Assembly: GCA_001579985.1 (NCBI GenBank)
Contig: LRSR01003404.1
Coordinates: 1 to 32,199 of the forward strand
Source: Hypsibius dujardini
Lineage: Eukaryota; Tardigrada; Eutardigrada; Parachela; Hypsibiidae
DNA: 32,199 nt
Direction of reading: 5' to 3'
Of the stretch, positions 20,805-29,740 are shown in pieces. A model generated the notes under the pieces. That model searched no databases, was not told where the DNA came from, and saw nothing but the letters and a program-made list of their open reading frames with translations. The translations under genes were made by a program, and so were the position numbers. The first letter of the stretch is position 1. Every line of letters starts with the position of its first letter.

Positions 20805-21751
20805 CTACCACATTCCATGGGCGTCCTTATTCGTATACCATCTGCAGATAGATAAATAATATTTTCCATTCAATCTCATATTACTTCAGAATAAAAAATC
20901 ACTGCAAATCGCTTACTTCATTTCGTCATTATTACAGTATATCGACAAACCTTGCCAAAAGAAGAAGTCCAGCCAGAAGCAGCAAACATATGAATATGCT
21001 CAAAACTGAAATTATCGCCAGCGACAACCCTGAAAAATTAATACTTAAGTTTTACATTGCGCTGGTTCCATAAATACCGTACATGCGCATGAAAATGAGT
21101 AGAATTTAACAAACCTGAGTAGTTCCCATTCCCACTGCAAAGGCTGCCCAGTGTTGCACTCATCTGATTATTTCTCCAGGTCGGAGCGTCATCGTCCTCT
21201 TCGTCGCCTACACAGTGAACGAGACGGTGAAATTCGAAAATTCCCAAATTAGTAAATACAATATCTTTGAGTTCCCTCATTCCATACGGCATACCTTCCA
21301 TAGAGTTAGCACTGACACAAAAGCTTTTTCGGATGCTGGACGTCCAGTGGCAGTAACCGTCTCGGTAGACACACAGCCGACAGTCCTCGGCAATGCGAAG
21401 ATCTGCGCCGTTAAGCTTCATCTGTGTGGCGGATTGACACTGATGCGCCCATGTGAGATTCCAGAGGATATCGCTTTCACGCCCATGAAGGACCAATTGA
21501 CCGTCTGGCTGCATCATCAGATGGGCGGCCTCTTCGATTACTCTCCGGCGAGCTTTTTTGGTGAGGACCCAGATTTCCGCGTCGTCGTAGTGTCGCCGGA
21601 GGATTAGGTGCCCGTTGGTACGGAAACTGAGTGAGCAGGTTCGGTTGGGGGACCAGAGAGTTTGGCCCAATGTCAGGTTGTCGCCCGATTTCATAATCAC
21701 TGTTTGCAGACCAGATGGACTTGCCTTGCGGCAAGCTCGAATTGGATTCGA
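20805..21751 (-). pseudogene. B-lectin membrane protein (copy 4), only domain A left
   Basis: Exons 21699-21295 (domain A), 21207-21115 (linker), 21029-20951 (transmembrane) and 20841-20805 (tail) are open and in phase. Domain A starts VIMKSGDNLTLGQTLWSPN and keeps one intact-looking site (MQPDGQLVLH). The linker is GDEEDDDAPTW to GNGNYSG. The helix is SVLSIFICLLLLAGLLLLA. The tail WYTNKDAHGMW ends at TAG, where copy 3 has a second Trp and continues. Directly upstream, 21751-21709 is the first 14 or so codons of a C-like lectin exon (SSLPQGKSIWSAN) joined to the splice acceptor of domain A, so domains C and B have been deleted. No signal or YPED exon was found upstream. It could be a one-domain gene if a first exon exists, but more likely it is a remnant. 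Confidence 0.65.
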
Positions 21752-22066
21752 CTGTCATAAAAAATGAACAAAATAAATAGTTCAATATATTCAGTATGGG
21801 GAAAAATGAACTTGCCTTTGATCACTGCGTGCATAAAAATGGTCCGACGACGATGGGTAGATCGATGGTGTAATCCATCACCCTCATTTATTCTCTTCTA
21901 GATAATAATCTTTATATGTATTTATTTAGATTTGAGAAATAGTATGGACCCAAATTAGATATTAAATACGATACTGTAATATATAAAGTAAAGTAGCATA
22001 AAAAAGTATTCAAAAGTAGAGGGAAATATTGAAACTATATACATTGCATAGATACATATGTAAACA

Positions 22067-22464
22067 AAAGCATGACACCGCGTGACTTTAAGACGCGGCA
22101 TCGGAAAATAGTCTCATATTTTGCGCGGCGCGGCATCAGGCGGCATTCACAGAACGAAATTTCACGCGGCAAACGGCAGCACCGCCCGATACTTTGGAGC
22201 GGCGCGGCACGAGGCGGCAAATTAATTTGTTTCTAATTACTGTAGAAACACAAGAATATAGATCTGTAACAGCGGTGAGGGATGAAGAATTCTGATTAAG
22301 TAACAATAAACGATATCCACATTCAAATAAACAAAATAATAATAATAATAATAATGGACGAAAATATAAAGTTCTCACCAAAAGCGGAGTGGCACGGCGG
22401 CGCAGCGCGGCAGTCATGCGGCAAAAAATTTGCAGTTTCTAAAGTGGTTCGGCTGTCATGCTTT
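22067..22464. mobile_element. GC-rich ~400 bp inverted-repeat element (MITE)
   Basis: Ends are inverted: aaagcatgacaccgcgtgac at the left and, reversed, aaagcatgacagccgaacca at the right, with cacttta-like continuation. Both subterminal regions carry many GCGGCGCGGCA/GCGGCA words, a GC-rich block in AT-rich surroundings. It has no transposase. The subterminal repeats recall hAT-type non-autonomous elements, but no 8-bp target duplication was seen. Confidence 0.55.
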
Positions 22465-22479
22465 AATGTAGACTACTGT

Positions 22480-23180
22480 ACATGTATTAAGTACTGGATT
22501 AAGTACTATATTATACTGAATAAAAATAGACGGGAAAATAAAAAAAACTGCCTTACCAGTATGTGCATTATTTGTCCGAAAAAGCTTTGTCTGTTTCTGT
22601 GTCATATGCCTTACGTACCGGTTAGACGAGGATTCGTCTCGGTTTGGGCCAGTATCAAGGGAGCCGCCGTTTCAGCCATGTCGACTACATGAAAGGAACT
22701 GGTAAATGTCACGGCGGCCTATACCGGTACGTACTGAGGATAAGTACGAATATGTATAGGAGGAACATGGAAAACATATTAAATTTTGACTTGTTCACAA
22801 ACAGAGAAAACATATTCCGAACAGAGCGAACAGTAAGATGACAACTTGTCTCTCGATGATCTATTTATCTACGGTCGACTGATATTAATGGTTGTCTCGA
22901 ATGAGACAGGCATGAATGACTTTCTTTCTGTTTTGGATCGCAGTTGCTTTGTTCTGCGGTTTCGGCCTCTTATCATCCAGAAACCATCATGTTTCACCAA
23001 ACTGATTTAATCGGCATTCACCAGGAACTTCACCCGAATTCCGGCAGGACGACGGTGATAGGTCAGAATTGTATACAACTGCACTATTTACAGCCGCTTA
23101 TTTTCCTTTTTCCGCGCACGTGATGTGTCCAAATGTGTGGATGTGACAAGTACCTCAAACACGTGCTGCCACTTGATACT
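22480..23180. other. Intergenic, nothing recognised
   Basis: Short frames only; no splice-supported exon, RNA gene or repeat noted between the GC-rich element and the tRNA-like relic. Confidence 0.4.
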
Positions 23181-23189
23181 ATGTACCGC

Positions 23190-23253
23190 ATGATGCCGGA
23201 GTGGTCAAGGCCGATCGGCACAGCAGGGCCGCGATGTGTTTTCGAGTCCATCA
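23190..23253 (+). tRNA. tRNA-like relic (pseudo-tRNA or SINE head)
   Basis: An A-box-like tgccggagtggtcaagg is followed about 40 bp later by a B-box-like ttttcgagtcc. The flanks tgatg and catca can pair as a 5-bp acceptor-type stem. The D and anticodon arms do not fold convincingly and there is no long variable arm, so this is not a functional tRNA call. Confidence 0.3.
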
Positions 23254-23394
23254 CTGTACATATGTTCCGTTGGGATCGAATTTGAAGATGGTTCTTGATT
23301 CTCTATCTGACAACACTGTCATTGCCATTGAGGTTTGTGTCATACGAAGGCCCCTAAATAAGTAATGTCACCTAATTATTTAAAAAATAACAGC

Positions 23395-23965
23395 ATCGAA
23401 ATTTAACTTTTAGGTCATTGTCCTTCAAAGTAATCACCCTCGAACTAGATGCACGTTTTGCATCGAAGAATCCAACTACGGAAGACGTCCAAAAAACCAT
23501 TCTTAGAGAGCTCCAGGAGGCGGCCCTGCACTGCGCCGTCAAGCTTTTCTTCCGTTTCAAATCTCCGCCCCCGTAGAGCCTCTTTAAGTTTGGGAAATAA
23601 AAAGAAATTGCAAGGCGATAGATCAAGAGTAAAGGCCCGGTGTGGCAAAATTTTCAATTTTGGCCAGAAGTGCAGAAGTCAAGTCGGATTTGTGAATTGA
23701 GGCGTTGTCGTGGTGCAGCTTCAGACCCCGCAGACCAATCTTCCCCCTCTTTTTCCTTAGCTTGGCCACAAGTTTCTTCAAGCAGTTTTTTACGTAAAAT
23801 GTGAAGTTTATGATGCGTCTTTCCTGGGTTTGAATTAGCTTCAAACAGGAAACAATACCTGAGTAATCGAAAAAAATGATGTACATGATCTTCTTTGTGC
23901 TTCTTCCACGGCGCACTTTAGTGGTCAAGGCTCCCCTTTTTTCATCTACTTCATCTACTCTCATT
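23395..23965 (-). pseudogene. Mariner-like transposase fragment
   Basis: Minus-strand frames read KKIMYIIFFDYSGIV (first catalytic Asp), then LKLHHDNASIHKSDLTSALL (second Asp), then in a shifted frame LDLSPCNFFLFPKLKEALRG (third Asp region), and the mariner C-terminal pattern CI-stop-FEGDYFEGQ. There is a frameshift between the second and third motifs and stops near the C-terminus. The N-terminal DNA-binding half is absent. It is a dead 5'-truncated copy; no terminal repeats were recognised. Confidence 0.85.
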
Positions 23966-23969
23966 TATC

Positions 23970-25940
23970 AAAGGATCATAATAAAAAACCCACACCATAC
24001 CCCTCTCTTTCAAAAACAGATATCGCCGGCCAAGTTTGCACCATTCATTAAACCAGGACTATCAAAACACTGTTTTATAAAATTCTCTTATTTTTTACCG
24101 GAAAGTCCATGCCATGCAGCATAAAAATCACCCAACGTACTCTCGTGGTATGAGAAGGATTACTTTCCATTTGCCGAAAAAAACAGCACGATCTTACTGG
24201 ACTTCTAAAGTGATCAGAAGGACCAAGAAGCGATCTACCAGCTAACTTCCGTTGGCAAGAAACTCCACCTGCTAACCATTCCGGCAGGTATTGATGTCGA
24301 TGCAAAATTAAAACAATTTTGATTATTATATATATAGTAATGTATTTTATATGCTAAAAGGACTTTGATTGTTAAAAAAATGAATTTAGCAGCTTACCTT
24401 GATTGGTAATTACACTAACTTTTTGTTTTAGCTATGTCATTTTATTAACATGCAATTTTCAAATACATTATCCGATGAATAAATAAATATGTGTGATATT
24501 TTTTTTAGTTAAATCTAGATTCATTACTAATGTTCTCTACCGGCAAGTACAACATCTATGATACAGCCTTGTGACGTGTATTTGTTTCGGATTTGGAAAA
24601 GCGAAGTTCAAATATTTAAGGACCGGTGAATGCTGGACGGTCTTCCGGTGGTTTTTCATCAACGAGACAACGTAATTAAGTTGTAATCGATCATGCATAA
24701 CTAGTTTGCTCTTTCCCGATTCAAGCCACAGATCCAATATGCCTTCTTTTAGGCTGCTTATTACGACGAGCGACCGGCTATGTCCCAGACAGTGACCGAA
24801 TACTATTTCGCTAGTGTCAGCTTGGTGGAAGAATGTTACTTTTGTCAACGCCTTTTGTCAACGCCGATCAAGTCGGTAATTTACTTATAGGGCAAAAAAT
24901 CCACCCTTAAAATTGTGGTAGTACTGTACTTGACTGACTTTCTCCCAGTTGAACAGGGAACTCTTTGCCGCGAGTAATATTTTTTTAACATTAATTTAAA
25001 CCATTAATTGAATAATTTAATTTAATTTATTCAAGTTAAGACTTTAAGAGCTTTAAGACCAAAAATTTAGTCAATCAACAATCAATTAGATGAAAAGCAC
25101 ATGGCTCTCAATCAAGCAATTAATTGACAGCAATTGTTTCAATATTATCAAATGATGTACGGATATATGCACTCTTTCGGTTGATTAAATATTTAAATAT
25201 AACAATAATTAAATTAGAACTGAAGCAACACCCAATTGTAGATGTAGTGTCGATTAATAATCAACTGAAAAGACGATGCCGAAGAACGTAATCAAGCAAT
25301 CAACGACCAGCCAAACCACTATGACAAAAAAGGCACCAATCAACAATCAATTGACGGTACACAGCAGCAAGTCTATTGAGGCAATTGCTAAATTTGAAAT
25401 TTCACCGAAAAAAGTTCATATAGCTTGACCGGGATAATAAATTTTTATTTTCTAAATGGGATCTTACTTAAAAACAAATTTTGGAACGGTTCTGAATTCG
25501 ACCGCTGAATATTTTCCCAAAGTGAGCAAATGTGTGCTGACAACGTGGCGGTTGTCAACAGTTCGCTGAATCAAAACCACAACAAACGGATAACTTTCAA
25601 AATGTGCCCGTCGCGGGTCTACGGCCATAACTTTTAGCTCACACTACCAATCCTCTTGATCAACCACTTAAATTGAAGGCCACTTAATTATTTAAATCTG
25701 GGAAAAGTAAAATTTTATGTTTTTGTTCTGTTTTGGATATTATAACCAACTAACTGGAGGGTGCGTGCAGAGTCACTCGAGATAGCTGACAAATACGCCT
25801 ATTACGGACTATGTGATGAGTAAACGCTACTCCTACGCCGCAGTTTACTTTCCAAAATTTCAGTCCGACAACTTGCTCCTATGTGAAATCATTGGCAGGC
25901 ATAATTTACACGTGGGTTCAAAACTCAGCACAAATGGTAG
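23970..25940. other. AT-rich intergenic stretch with one possible exon
   Basis: Apart from the hypothetical frame at 24537-24848, this is AT-rich sequence with many TAATTTAATT and CAATCAATT words (24960-25350). No RNA gene or further exon could be supported. Confidence 0.4.
24537..24848 (-). CDS. Hypothetical open segment, 103 codons
   Basis: Minus-strand frame with protein-like composition (LDLWLESGKSKLVMHDRLQL, NHRKTVQHSPVLKYLNFAFP) ending CCTCR before the stop at 24537. It has no signal peptide, no recognised domain and no evident partner exon. It may be a single exon or chance. Confidence 0.25.
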   Translation of the reverse strand: MTKVTFFHQADTSEIVFGHCLGHSRSLVVISSLKEGILDLWLESGKSKLVMHDRLQLNYVVSLMKNHRKTVQHSPVLKYLNFAFPNPKQIHVTRLYHRCCTCR

Positions 25941-25944
25941 AGAC

Positions 25945-26098
25945 TACAGTACTGTACTACCGCGTTAGCTTCGCGCACTGCAAGAGCATTGCTTCGTTAT
26001 CCTAGCCCGTAGTACACGTAAGATCATGCGCAGATCCATAGGTCTAAGTTTTACGGTGGGTCTACTGCGTGAAGCTAACGGGGCAGTACAGTACTGTA
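25945..26098. mobile_element. Tc1/mariner-type MITE, 154 bp
   Basis: About 36-bp inverted ends: tacagtactgtactaccgcg at the left and, reversed, tacagtactgtactgccccg at the right, both continuing ttagcttc[g/a]cgca. The ends are TA followed by CAGT, as in Tc1/mariner elements, and each contains the palindrome TACAGTACTGTA. Non-coding. Confidence 0.7.
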
Positions 26099-26675
26099 TA
26101 ATCTGGGTGTAAGCATGGGTACATGTTCGGTTGAATAGAAAACGCATAAATTGCCACCATTTGTCTGATTGATTCAAACAATGGAGCACAAGAGTGCGAT
26201 CAATTGATTGTTGATTTGACGCACTCGGTCTTTAAAATTTGATTGTAGATTCGTCTAGCGTTTGAAATAGGATTGATTGATTTCTTTAGTTTTTTTAACG
26301 AGGAGTCTTTCGTGGAGGTAGTCGAGCTTGATTCTGATTTATAATAGATACATTTCTTTATGGAAATCTAATGTTTGATTGATGGATTAAGGGCGTATTA
26401 CTGTAATCGTACGGGTAAATTTACTGCACCTTTGGGCAAAATAAGCGATCGTTCGATTAGCCAACAATTGTTCGCGTGGTTTCATCCAGATTATAGTATA
26501 GTAATAATTGCGATGAGGCAACTAGCTCAACGTACAATGAATGCGCAAGAACACCAGTAGTAGAACTGACTTTAGAAGATTTTCGCAGGCGGGTTCAATT
26601 GACTCAGTTTATGTTTTTGGCATACTTATGAGAATTTTAGAATTTATTTCGTTTTTGGGCAGGATTTCAGAATTG

Positions 26676-27082
26676 TCAGAAAGTTAAAAACACTGGAAGA
26701 TCCCATTTTCCGTGATTGTCACTGTAAGATACTAAATTTTTGGAAAAGATTTAATTAAATAATTTTAGCATTGTCACTCTTAGAATTCAATTTTAAATCG
26801 ATTGGCACTAGTAGAACACTGTTTTTTAGAAGCCAGAGGGGCGGGGGAGCTAGGCGTCAATTCTGAAATATCGGTCGGAATTTTCCAAACAGGCTTGGAA
26901 ATGGCCCGTAGCTCCGCCCCCTGATTTCCGAAAAGATTCTGCTAATGCCAATCGATTTAAAATTGAATTTCGATAAGAATAGTGCCAAAAAAAATGTTTA
27001 ATTGAACTTTTTCCCAAAATTGAAGTTTCTATGGTAAGCAGGGAAAATGAAATCTTTCAGTGTTTTCTCAACTTTGAAATAT
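26676..27082. mobile_element. Long-inverted-repeat MITE, copy 2
   Basis: Same family as 5418-5813. The right end, reversed, reads atatttcaaagttgagaaaa followed by cactgaaagatttcatttt; the left end has aaagttaaaaacactggaag. The conserved core is ctccgccccctgatttccg, against ctccgccccctgatctccg in copy 1. Intergenic. Confidence 0.7.
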
Positions 27083-27128
27083 GTTTTTGGAGCCTGATTG
27101 GTGATTTTGTTTAAAAATTATACTCTAG

Positions 27129-27509
27129 CTATAATCGAAAAACATGAAGTGCAGTAATTTTACGTTCCAGCTCTGAAATTCGTCCCAGTTGATGGTTCTT
27201 AAGCGGGACAGTAACGATGAACCGTGATTTTTTATTCCAAGGAGCGATCGGTCTGAGCCCCTTCGCGAAATTTTTTCGAATTTTTTGCAATTTTCGACAA
27301 TCGATCCCGATTCCTGAGGAGGTGAAGTGGAAATACTTGGCAGCAAGAGGCGACCAGGCAAATACTTCAAACGAGGGGAACTGATTAACAGTTATACTGT
27401 GCCAATAATTTTCAGTCACAATTTCAGTAACAATCGTAGCTTTCGGCATTAGTGTGTTACACTGTACTAACTGAAAAATAAAAAAAGTAAACCACAAGCA
27501 CCACACCAA
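27129..27509 (-). CDS. Possible small secreted protein, single exon, 126 codons
   Basis: The frame begins MVWCLWFTFFIFQLVQC, a plausible signal peptide, followed by a mixed, basic mature part (IDCRKLQKIRKNFAKG, RISELERKITALHVFRL) and a stop. The hydrophobic start could equally be T-rich non-coding DNA read as Phe/Leu. No homologue recognised and no second copy here. Confidence 0.3.
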   Translation of the reverse strand: MVWCLWFTFFIFQLVQCNTLMPKATIVTEIVTENYWHSITVNQFPSFEVFAWSPLAAKYFHFTSSGIGIDCRKLQKIRKNFAKGLRPIAPWNKKSRFIVTVPLKNHQLGRISELERKITALHVFRL

Positions 27510-27565
27510 AAAAGAAAAAGATTCACCATGTCCAGCTAAAACTACAGAACATGAAGAGGGTAACT

Positions 27566-27569
27566 GTAA

Positions 27570-27602
<33 letters not shown>

Positions 27603-27750
27603 AAGAAGTAGTAGAAGAAGTAGTAGTAGAAGTACTAAGAAGTACTAAGAAGTACTAAGAAGTACTAAGAAGTAGTAGAAGAAGTACTAAGAAGTAGACG
27701 TAGTAGTAGTAGTAGTAGTAGTAGCAGTAGTAGTAGGGTAATAGTAGTAG
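27566..27750. repeat. (TAG)n microsatellite with nested AAGTACTAAG repeats
   Basis: Runs of tagtagtag at both ends flank several direct copies of a 10-base unit (aagtactaag) and gaagtag variants around 27627-27690. Confidence 0.95.
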
Positions 27751-27909
27751 TAGCGTAAGGGTCATACACGACGGCCATGTTAATCGATCGCATAAACAGT
27801 ATAGCGATCATACGTCGATAGAGCGGCCAGATCAACGAATAAAATCACACACACAATGCCTGGTACGCTAAAACGGTAATAATAAATAAAAGTGCATTCC
27901 CATTGCTAG

Positions 27910-28281
27910 CTACTGCCCCGGACTGGAAGTCCATCCCGAGCCGGCGGGGTGTCCCCCTCCGCCGCCCATGCGATGGTGGTGCTCTGAGACGACCATGGTC
28001 GGGGCGCTGCTGTGGCCGCTGCTGTTGTGCGAGCTCGGCAGGTGGTCATACGTCGAGGAGGATGACAGGAGAATCAACTGCGTCGCGGGGGTCTTGGCCT
28101 GCTTCTTCCTGATGCCGATGAGATGCTTCAGCTCCTCCTGCCGCGCCTGCAGTCGCGCCTCGTCCTTCTTCAGCTCGTTCCACTCGAACTGCGCGTTGCT
28201 GTAGCGCTCGCCCTTTTTGATGTCCGGGTAGGCGAGGTTGTAAGAGTCTACGAATTCCTCGTACATCAGTCGCTTTTTGCT
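27910..28281 (-). CDS. Terminal exon of an unrecognised helical-domain protein (paralogue 1)
   Basis: After an acceptor (tctactgtag) the exon reads SKKRLMYEEFVDSYNLAYPD, then IKKGERYSNAQFEWNELKKD, EARLQARQEELKHLIG, a Ser/His-rich and Gly-rich tail (EHHHRMGGGGGHPAGSG), and TAG. The first 50 residues align almost residue for residue with the exon at 29108-29450. The pattern (YEEF, AYPDIKKG, W-x2-LK, then a charged helix) suggests a small all-helical domain running into a coiled coil. No start exon was found between 28290 and 29100, so it may share the first exon at 29720-29740 by alternative splicing, or its own exon is missed. It is GC-richer than the surroundings. Confidence 0.7.
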   Translation of the reverse strand, partial: SKKRLMYEEFVDSYNLAYPDIKKGERYSNAQFEWNELKKDEARLQARQEELKHLIGIRKKQAKTPATQLILLSSSSTYDHLPSSHNSSGHSSAPTMVVSEHHHRMGGGGGHPAGSGWTSSPGQ

Positions 28282-28289
28282 CTACAGTA

Positions 28290-28920
28290 GAAAAATAGGA
28301 AAGCGATTTTGTAATTAATTTGTTAATTACAGCACAAAAATAGATGAAAAATATTAAAATTGCTAGGTATATTTTAAATGAAAGGTTTGCTGACAATGCA
28401 AAAACCCTCCCCCCGTTTTTTCACCGGAATTAAGGGATAAAATAAAGATAAATAAAAGCAACTAAATTAATTAAATAAAAAGGATATAGTTTATTGACAA
28501 CCAATAACAAATTACACAGTATTACTTTAAATGATATATCTGCTTTCGACAATTTCAAGTACCTACGACATAACATTTTTAGAGCTGGCATAATATTTAA
28601 TTTAAGTTATGAATAGGGAAATTCCGGGGGAATTGCAGTCGGTTTGAGTGATCGATAGACCGCAAACAATAAATTCACTCGAAAATGAGGCTTGCTGACA
28701 AACGGTGAAGCTATCACTTAATTGACAACCTTATGAATTTACCAATAAAGTCGTTGAATGGCAGGATACCAATAATCAGATGTAAATAGATCAACTGGAA
28801 GTTGAACTAAAAATTATAAGAAAACGGATATCAACACAAGTCGATCCCAGATTTAGAGCCTCAAAGGATATTCTCAATAAACCAATGTACCAACATTATA
28901 TAAATGCGACATTTCTTTCC
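28290..28920. other. Intergenic or intronic, nothing recognised
   Basis: AT-rich. I searched for a short first exon like the one at 29720-29740 and found none. Confidence 0.4.
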
Positions 28921-28922
28921 AG

Positions 28923-28976
28923 CGAATGATTTTGCGAAAAAATACAAATAAAAGTATTTTATCGCAAAACCATTCG
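28923..28976. repeat. Short inverted repeat (23-bp arms, 8-nt loop)
   Basis: Arms 28923-28945 and 28954-28976 are complementary at 21 of 23 positions (cgaatgattttgcgaaaaaa against cgaatggttttgcgataaaa when reversed). The loop is aaataaaa. It could be a small-RNA hairpin precursor or the remnant of a foldback element. Confidence 0.7.
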
Positions 28977-29107
28977 AAAGAGTACTTGCTTGATTGCTTG
29001 ACCAGTGTATTGAGGTTATTCCCAGCGGAAGCTGGCTGTGTGCTCTAATTCGTAGAGTATCCGATCGATTGATTGGCGAAATTAGCCACCTTTTGCGTCC
29101 CTCGTGT

Positions 29108-29740
29108 TCAATGCGTTGATTGCTTGATTAGGTCATCCATGTTGATAACTTCATACATTTGAGCTGGCCCATAATTTCCGTTTACCTTTGGGATGACCGT
29201 CGGAATCGGCGGTTGAGAGGCCGCCAACAGGGCGGCGGAATGCGGCGAGGAGAAGGAGATGAGGGAATGGAGGTGGAGCTGCTTCAACTGATGCAGCCTG
29301 GCTTGCAGGCGAGCTTCTTCCCCCTTCAGCTGGTTCCACTCGTACTGCGCCAGGCTGTAGCGGTCGCCCTTCTTGATCTCCGGATGGGCCAGATTGTAGG
29401 CCAGGATAAAGTCTTCATACAGCTGCCGACGGGCAGTCATTACCTTGGTCTGAACCACAACAAAAAACACAACAACATATGTAACGAGCAATATTTTTAT
29501 CAGTACACACGCCTGGCCATATTATAGCGCTAACCGAGTGAAGCCATTTAACTCGGCTCATGTATACAGTCATGCTCAAACCGAGGCAAATGGCTTCACT
29601 CGGTTAGCGCTATAATATGGCCACGTGTGTAAATTTTGTCAGTAAACAAATACACACATGCAATGAAGGATTGAATCTACAATGTGGTAAAAAAAGAAGG
29701 CAGCGTGTTTACTGCTTACCGTCTTCACGATCTTCGGCAT
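29108..29740 (-). CDS. Unrecognised helical-domain protein, two exons (paralogue 2)
   Basis: Exon 1 (29740-29720) is MPKIVKT with a favourable aaaATG start and a GTAAGC donor in phase 0. Exon 2 starts about 29450 after ttgtggttcag and reads TKVMTARRQLYEDFILAYNL, AHPEIKKGDRYSLAQYEWNQ, LKGEEARLQARLHQLKQL, then a Ser/Pro-rich tail ending YEVINMDDLIKQSTH and the stop at 29108. The helical domain is about 75% similar to that at 27910-28281. The very basic start could be nuclear, but the role is unknown. The intron contains a large hairpin. Confidence 0.72.
29503..29633. repeat. Large near-perfect hairpin in an intron
   Basis: Arms of 36 bp (tggccatattatagcgctaa...gaagccattt) at about 29514-29549 and 29588-29623 are perfect complements. 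Outer ACACACG/CGTGTGT and inner CTCGG/CCGAG segments also pair. It lies wholly within the intron of the two-exon gene at 29108-29740. It could be a foldback transposon or a small-RNA precursor. Confidence 0.85.

Noticed and set aside
20458-20859. 133-codon plus-strand frame
   Set aside because: It overlaps the tail exon of lectin copy 4 on the other strand and shows no domain or splice context.
24075-24305. Possible N-terminal half of the mariner transposase
   Set aside because: The frame shows no helix-turn-helix pattern of mariner elements and does not connect to the catalytic fragment.
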